DNA of 8,622 nt, taken from Nitriliruptoraceae bacterium (GTDB lineage: Bacteria; Actinomycetota; Nitriliruptoria; Nitriliruptorales; Nitriliruptoraceae). Below, in pieces: positions 6,514 to 8,622 of the stretch. A program made the translations under genes and the position numbers. The notes under the pieces are model-generated. The model was given only the letters and a program-made list of their open reading frames with translations, was not told the DNA's origin and ran no database searches. Position 1 is the stretch's first letter. The number at the start of each line of letters is the position of its first letter. The stretch spans positions 1 through 8,622 of the forward strand of contig SLLJ01000260.1 in NCBI GenBank assembly GCA_007134165.1, given 5' to 3'.

Positions 6514-6535
6514 GCCCGCCGAACGTCGGGGGCTA
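6512..6535. repeat. Imperfect inverted repeat between the divergent -10 elements (candidate operator)
   Basis: Left arm TAGCCC-g-CCGA (6512-6522) and right arm TCGGGGGCTA (6526-6535) pair over ten bases around the 3-base centre ACG, with one unpaired G at 6518. The arms end in the first TA of each divergent -10 element, so a protein bound here would cover both promoters. It does not resemble the Rex operator consensus (TTGTG...CACAA). Chance symmetry in GC-rich DNA remains possible. Confidence 0.35.
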
Positions 6536-6539
6536 CCCT
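6534..6539 (+). promoter_or_regulatory. Putative -10 element giving a leaderless transcript of the TIM-barrel gene
   Basis: TACCCT lies 7 bases before the ATG at 6547. In actinobacteria a TANNNT at this distance typically places the transcription start on the A of the ATG, giving a leaderless mRNA. The absence of a convincing Shine-Dalgarno sequence before this ATG agrees with that reading. Confidence 0.5.
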
Positions 6540-6546
6540 CGCGCGC

Positions 6547-7452
6547 ATGCGCATCCTCGCCTCGACCGGCCCCCTGTTCGCCCGTCCCTTGGAGTGGGCG
6601 CTCGAGGTGGTGGCCGATGCCGGGTTCGACGGCGCGGAGCTGATGGTCACCCAGGACCCGGCGACCCAGGACCCCGACCGCGTCCAGGCCGCCGCCGCCG
6701 CGACCGGCATGCCCGTGCCGGTGGTGCACGGTCCGTTCCTGCTGCTCACCCGGCGGGTGTTCGACACCGACCTGGTGGTCAAGGCCCGCCGCAGCCTGGA
6801 GCTGGCCAGCGGGATCGGCGCGGATCTGATGATCGTGCACCCGCCGTTCCGCTGGCAGCGCGACTTCCACCGCTGGCTGCTCGACGGCGGCGACGCCGAG
6901 GCCGCCGAGCTCGGCACCCGGGTCGGGGTCGAGAACCTCTACCCGGTGGCGATGCGCGGTCGGCCGGTGCGCTTCCACCGCTACACCGAGCCCACCCACC
7001 TCGCACCGTTCCGGCACGTGGTGTTCGACACCAGCCACTTCGGGGTCACCGGCGTCGACATCGTGCAGGCCTACGAGGTGCTGCGCGAGCAGACCGTGCA
7101 CCTGCACATCTCCGACTACCGCGGCGGTGGCCGCGACAGCCATGCGCCACTGGGCCACGGCATCCTGCCGCTGGGTGGGCTGCTCTCCCGCGCCGCGATC
7201 GACGTGGCCAGCGGCCGCGGACCGGGCGGGGACGACGAACTGTCGATCACCCTCGAGCTCGACTGCCGCCGCTACCTCGACGACCGCACCGGCCTGGTCG
7301 GCTACCTGCGCCATGAGCTGACCAAATGCCGTGCACTGCTCGACGGCGTGCCCCCCGAGGAGGTGCTCGGTCGACCCGACGTGGTCCCGGCCACCCTGCC
7401 CTCCCTCGCCGACGATCCCGACCAACCCACCATCGGCCCTGCGGGCCGCTGA
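6547..7452 (+). CDS. Sugar phosphate isomerase/epimerase-like TIM-barrel protein (xylose isomerase-like/AP endonuclease 2 family)
   Basis: A 301-residue cytoplasmic protein of the xylose-isomerase-like TIM-barrel superfamily, whose members are mostly metal-dependent isomerases, epimerases or endonuclease IV-type enzymes. Family signs, in order, are the first strand MRILASTGPLF, FDGAELM (27-33), VVHGPF (59-64), MIVHPPF (95-101), VGVENLYP (126-133), VVFDTSHFGVTG (158-169), VHLHISDYRGG (184-194), SHAPLGHGILPL (198-209) and ITLELDC (234-240). Candidate metal ligands are Glu129, Asp161, His187 and Glu237. The substrate cannot be named. The C-terminal 35 residues are proline- and acid-rich and probably lie outside the barrel. 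ATG 6547 was chosen because the first barrel strand starts there and a -10 element lies 7 bases upstream. It is transcribed divergently from the heme operon. A related gene (Rv0498, from memory) lies near hemACD in mycobacteria. Confidence 0.85.
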   Translation: MRILASTGPLFARPLEWALEVVADAGFDGAELMVTQDPATQDPDRVQAAAAATGMPVPVVHGPFLLLTRRVFDTDLVVKARRSLELASGIGADLMIVHPPFRWQRDFHRWLLDGGDAEAAELGTRVGVENLYPVAMRGRPVRFHRYTEPTHLAPFRHVVFDTSHFGVTGVDIVQAYEVLREQTVHLHISDYRGGGRDSHAPLGHGILPLGGLLSRAAIDVASGRGPGGDDELSITLELDCRRYLDDRTGLVGYLRHELTKCRALLDGVPPEEVLGRPDVVPATLPSLADDPDQPTIGPAGR

Positions 7453-7455
7453 GCC

Positions 7456-7460
7456 AGGAG
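7456..7460 (+). promoter_or_regulatory. Ribosome-binding site of the 30-codon hydrophobic frame
   Basis: AGGAG at 7456-7460 lies 6 bases before GTG 7467, within the 14 bases after the TIM-barrel stop. Its quality and spacing are the main evidence that the short frame is translated. Confidence 0.6.
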
Positions 7461-7466
7461 ATCCGC

Positions 7467-7559
7467 GTGCGCCCCGCCACCGCCGTCGTGCTCGTGCTGC
7501 TGCTGCTGCTCATCATCGTGGCCACGGCGGTGCAGTTGACCCGCGCCGCCGCGCTGTGA
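7467..7559 (+). CDS. Small single-span hydrophobic membrane peptide (30 aa), unknown function
   Basis: A 30-residue reading frame starting at GTG 7467, 14 bases after the TIM-barrel gene and preceded by AGGAG at 6 bases. The peptide is M-R-P followed by about 17 uninterrupted nonpolar residues (AVVLVLLLLLIIVATAV, 6-22) and a short tail with one Arg. This is the size of one membrane span, with a positive charge at the N-terminus and no lipobox or cleavage site that I can see. I do not recognise a family. The core is coded by a run of CTG/CTC codons, so a chance low-complexity frame is possible. If real, it is probably co-transcribed with the TIM-barrel gene. It stops only 7 bases before the convergent acyltransferase stop. 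Confidence 0.5.
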   Translation: MRPATAVVLVLLLLLIIVATAVQLTRAAAL

Positions 7560-7566
7560 GACCCAG

Positions 7567-8622
7567 CTACAGGAACACCGAGCGGCGCCCCAGCAGGTTG
7601 CGGTGCAACATGTCCTGGATGGTGTCGCGGACCCGGTCGGTGAGGTCGAACACCGCCATCGGGTCGTCCGCCGCGTCCGGGCCGTACTCGGTGGTGTCGA
7701 TCGGCTCGCCGTACTCGATCAGCCACTTCGAGGGCAGGGGCAGCAGCGCGAAGGGTCCGAGCACCGGCAGGGCGAACATCTGGGGCACGACCGGGAAGTA
7801 GGGCAGCCCGAGCACCCGCGCCAGGATGCGCAGGTCGTAGAGCATCGGGTAGATCTCCTCGCTGCCGACGATCGCGGTGGGCACGATCGGCACCTGGGTG
7901 CGCAGCGCGGTCGCCACGAAGCCGCCACGGCCGAAACGCTGGAGCTTGTAGCGGTCGCGCCAGGGCTTGCCGATGCCCTTGAAGCCCTCCGGCCAGACCG
8001 CCACCAGCTCGCCCTGCAGCAGCAGGCGGTCGGCGTCCCGGTTGGAGGCCAGCGTGGCCCCGGTCTTGCGGGCGAACTCGCCGACCACCGGGGTACGGAA
8101 CACCAGGTCGGCGCCGAGTTCACGAGCATGGCGGCCGGTGCGGTCGAAGACGTCGAGGCGGGTGATGACCGCATCCGCGGGCAGCGTGCCGGCATGGTTG
8201 GCCACGATCAGGCCGCCACCCTCGGGCGGAACGTGCTCGACGCCCTGCGAGGACACCCGCCAGTAGTGGCGGTGCAGGGGGCGGATCAGCGGCATGACCA
8301 CGTTGGTGGTCAGGTCCGCGTCGAACCCGAACTCGTCGATCTGGTAGTCGCCGGTCAGCCGCCGGCGCAGGAACGAGGCCCCCGCCCGAACGTGGTCGAT
8401 CCACCGGTCACCGGTCACGTCGCGCAGTGCACCCAGCGCGTCGACCACCGGAGCCCAGCCGCGGCGGCTGGCCTCGCGCTCGACCCGGGCTCGGGCGGGG
8501 TCGCCCTGAGGATCAGCGCCGGGGGCGCCAGACGCGGAGGACCCAGACGCGGAGGACCCAGACGCGGAGGACCCAGACGCGGAGGACCCAGACGCGGAGG
8601 ACCCAGACGCGGAGGACCCAGA
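7567..8622 (-). CDS. Lysophospholipid acyltransferase family protein with repeat-bearing N-terminus (5' end beyond window)
   Basis: Membrane-associated acyltransferase of the PlsC-like superfamily, probably moving an acyl group from acyl-CoA or acyl-ACP to a lysophospholipid or similar acceptor. Counting from GTG 8448, motifs are VANHAGTLPADA (82-93, with His85 and Asp92 as the likely catalytic pair), WPEGFKGIGKPW (152-163, the PEG block), RFGRGGFVATALRT (171-184) and VPIVPTAIVGSEEIY (186-200). GTG 8448 gives 293 residues but has no ribosome-binding site. The frame stays open to the window edge with no in-frame ATG or GTG, adding 58 codons: a helix-like stretch (RVEREASRRGWAPVVDALGALR crosses 8448) and six GSSAS repeats. 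I therefore place the start outside the window. The His-Asp spacing is six residues, not the textbook four. A related mycobacterial gene (Rv0502, from memory) lies in the same region as hemACD. Confidence 0.85.
   Translation of the reverse strand, partial: SGSSASGSSASGSSASGSSASGSSASGSSASGAPGADPQGDPARARVEREASRRGWAPVVDALGALRDVTGDRWIDHVRAGASFLRRRLTGDYQIDEFGFDADLTTNVVMPLIRPLHRHYWRVSSQGVEHVPPEGGGLIVANHAGTLPADAVITRLDVFDRTGRHARELGADLVFRTPVVGEFARKTGATLASNRDADRLLLQGELVAVWPEGFKGIGKPWRDRYKLQRFGRGGFVATALRTQVPIVPTAIVGSEEIYPMLYDLRILARVLGLPYFPVVPQMFALPVLGPFALLPLPSKWLIEYGEPIDTTEYGPDAADDPMAVFDLTDRVRDTIQDMLHRNLLGRRSVFL
8531..8622. repeat. 15-bp perfect tandem repeat (at least six copies), in frame with the acyltransferase
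   Basis: The unit GACGCGGAGGACCCA occurs six times without a mismatch (8531-8620), and two bases of a seventh copy end the window. On the minus strand, in the acyltransferase frame, each unit reads Gly-Ser-Ser-Ala-Ser. There are no unique spacers, so it is not a CRISPR array. The true copy number is unknown because the array runs off the edge. Confidence 0.95.

Noticed and set aside
6511..7425. Minus-strand frame of 304 codons opposite the TIM-barrel gene
   Set aside because: No family pattern, and antisense to a gene with clear TIM-barrel motifs.
4900..7452. Plus-strand open frame of 850 codons across the acyl-CoA synthetase and into the TIM-barrel gene
   Set aside because: The first 549 codons are the antisense shadow of the ligase, with no family character. 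Only the part from ATG 6547 reads as a protein. Such long shadows are normal where third codon positions are nearly all G or C.
8531..8622. CRISPR array
   Set aside because: Units of 15 bases are directly adjacent with no spacers, and no cas genes are present.

Overview
The window is a GC-rich piece (roughly 70% G+C or more, by eye) of an actinobacterial chromosome, Actinomycetota at phylum level. The support is the base composition, the GTG starts, the many stop/start overlaps and the gene order glutaredoxin-like / rex / hemA / hemC / hemD, which is a known actinobacterial arrangement. I cannot fix the class; early-branching lineages such as Acidimicrobiia or Nitriliruptoria fit as well as any. 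Both ends fall inside genes and the right end lies inside a tandem repeat, so this may be a short assembly contig. I see no tRNA, rRNA, IS, phage, toxin-antitoxin, defence or CRISPR features.

Layout. Positions 1-6450 hold one tightly packed minus-strand operon, read right to left: an AMP-forming acyl-CoA synthetase (6450-4918), a glutaredoxin-like CxxC protein (4918-4565), the NADH/NAD+ sensor repressor Rex (4572-3922), glutamyl-tRNA reductase HemA (3881-2547), hydroxymethylbilane synthase HemC (2550-1576), uroporphyrinogen-III synthase HemD (1579-788) and a YihY/BrkB-family membrane protein (797-1, running off the left edge). All junctions overlap by 1-10 bases except the 40-base rex-hemA gap. 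The genes link redox sensing, a thiol-redox protein and three enzymes of C5-route tetrapyrrole synthesis. HemL and HemB are not in the window.

Positions 6451-6546 are a compact divergent promoter region. Two back-to-back TANNNT -10 elements flank an imperfect inverted repeat. Rightward lie a probably leaderless gene for a xylose-isomerase-like TIM-barrel protein (6547-7452) and a 30-codon reading frame with a strong ribosome-binding site that would encode a single-span hydrophobic peptide (7467-7559). They converge, 7 bases apart, on a minus-strand lysophospholipid-acyltransferase-family gene (7567 to the right edge). That frame continues without a stop through six identical 15-base repeats at 8531-8620, read as GSSAS pentapeptides.

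Most of the window is a conserved housekeeping locus, not an unknown system. The least ordinary items are the in-frame coding minisatellite, the hydrophobic microprotein, the overlapping divergent promoters, and a lipid-activating ligase heading a Rex/heme operon.
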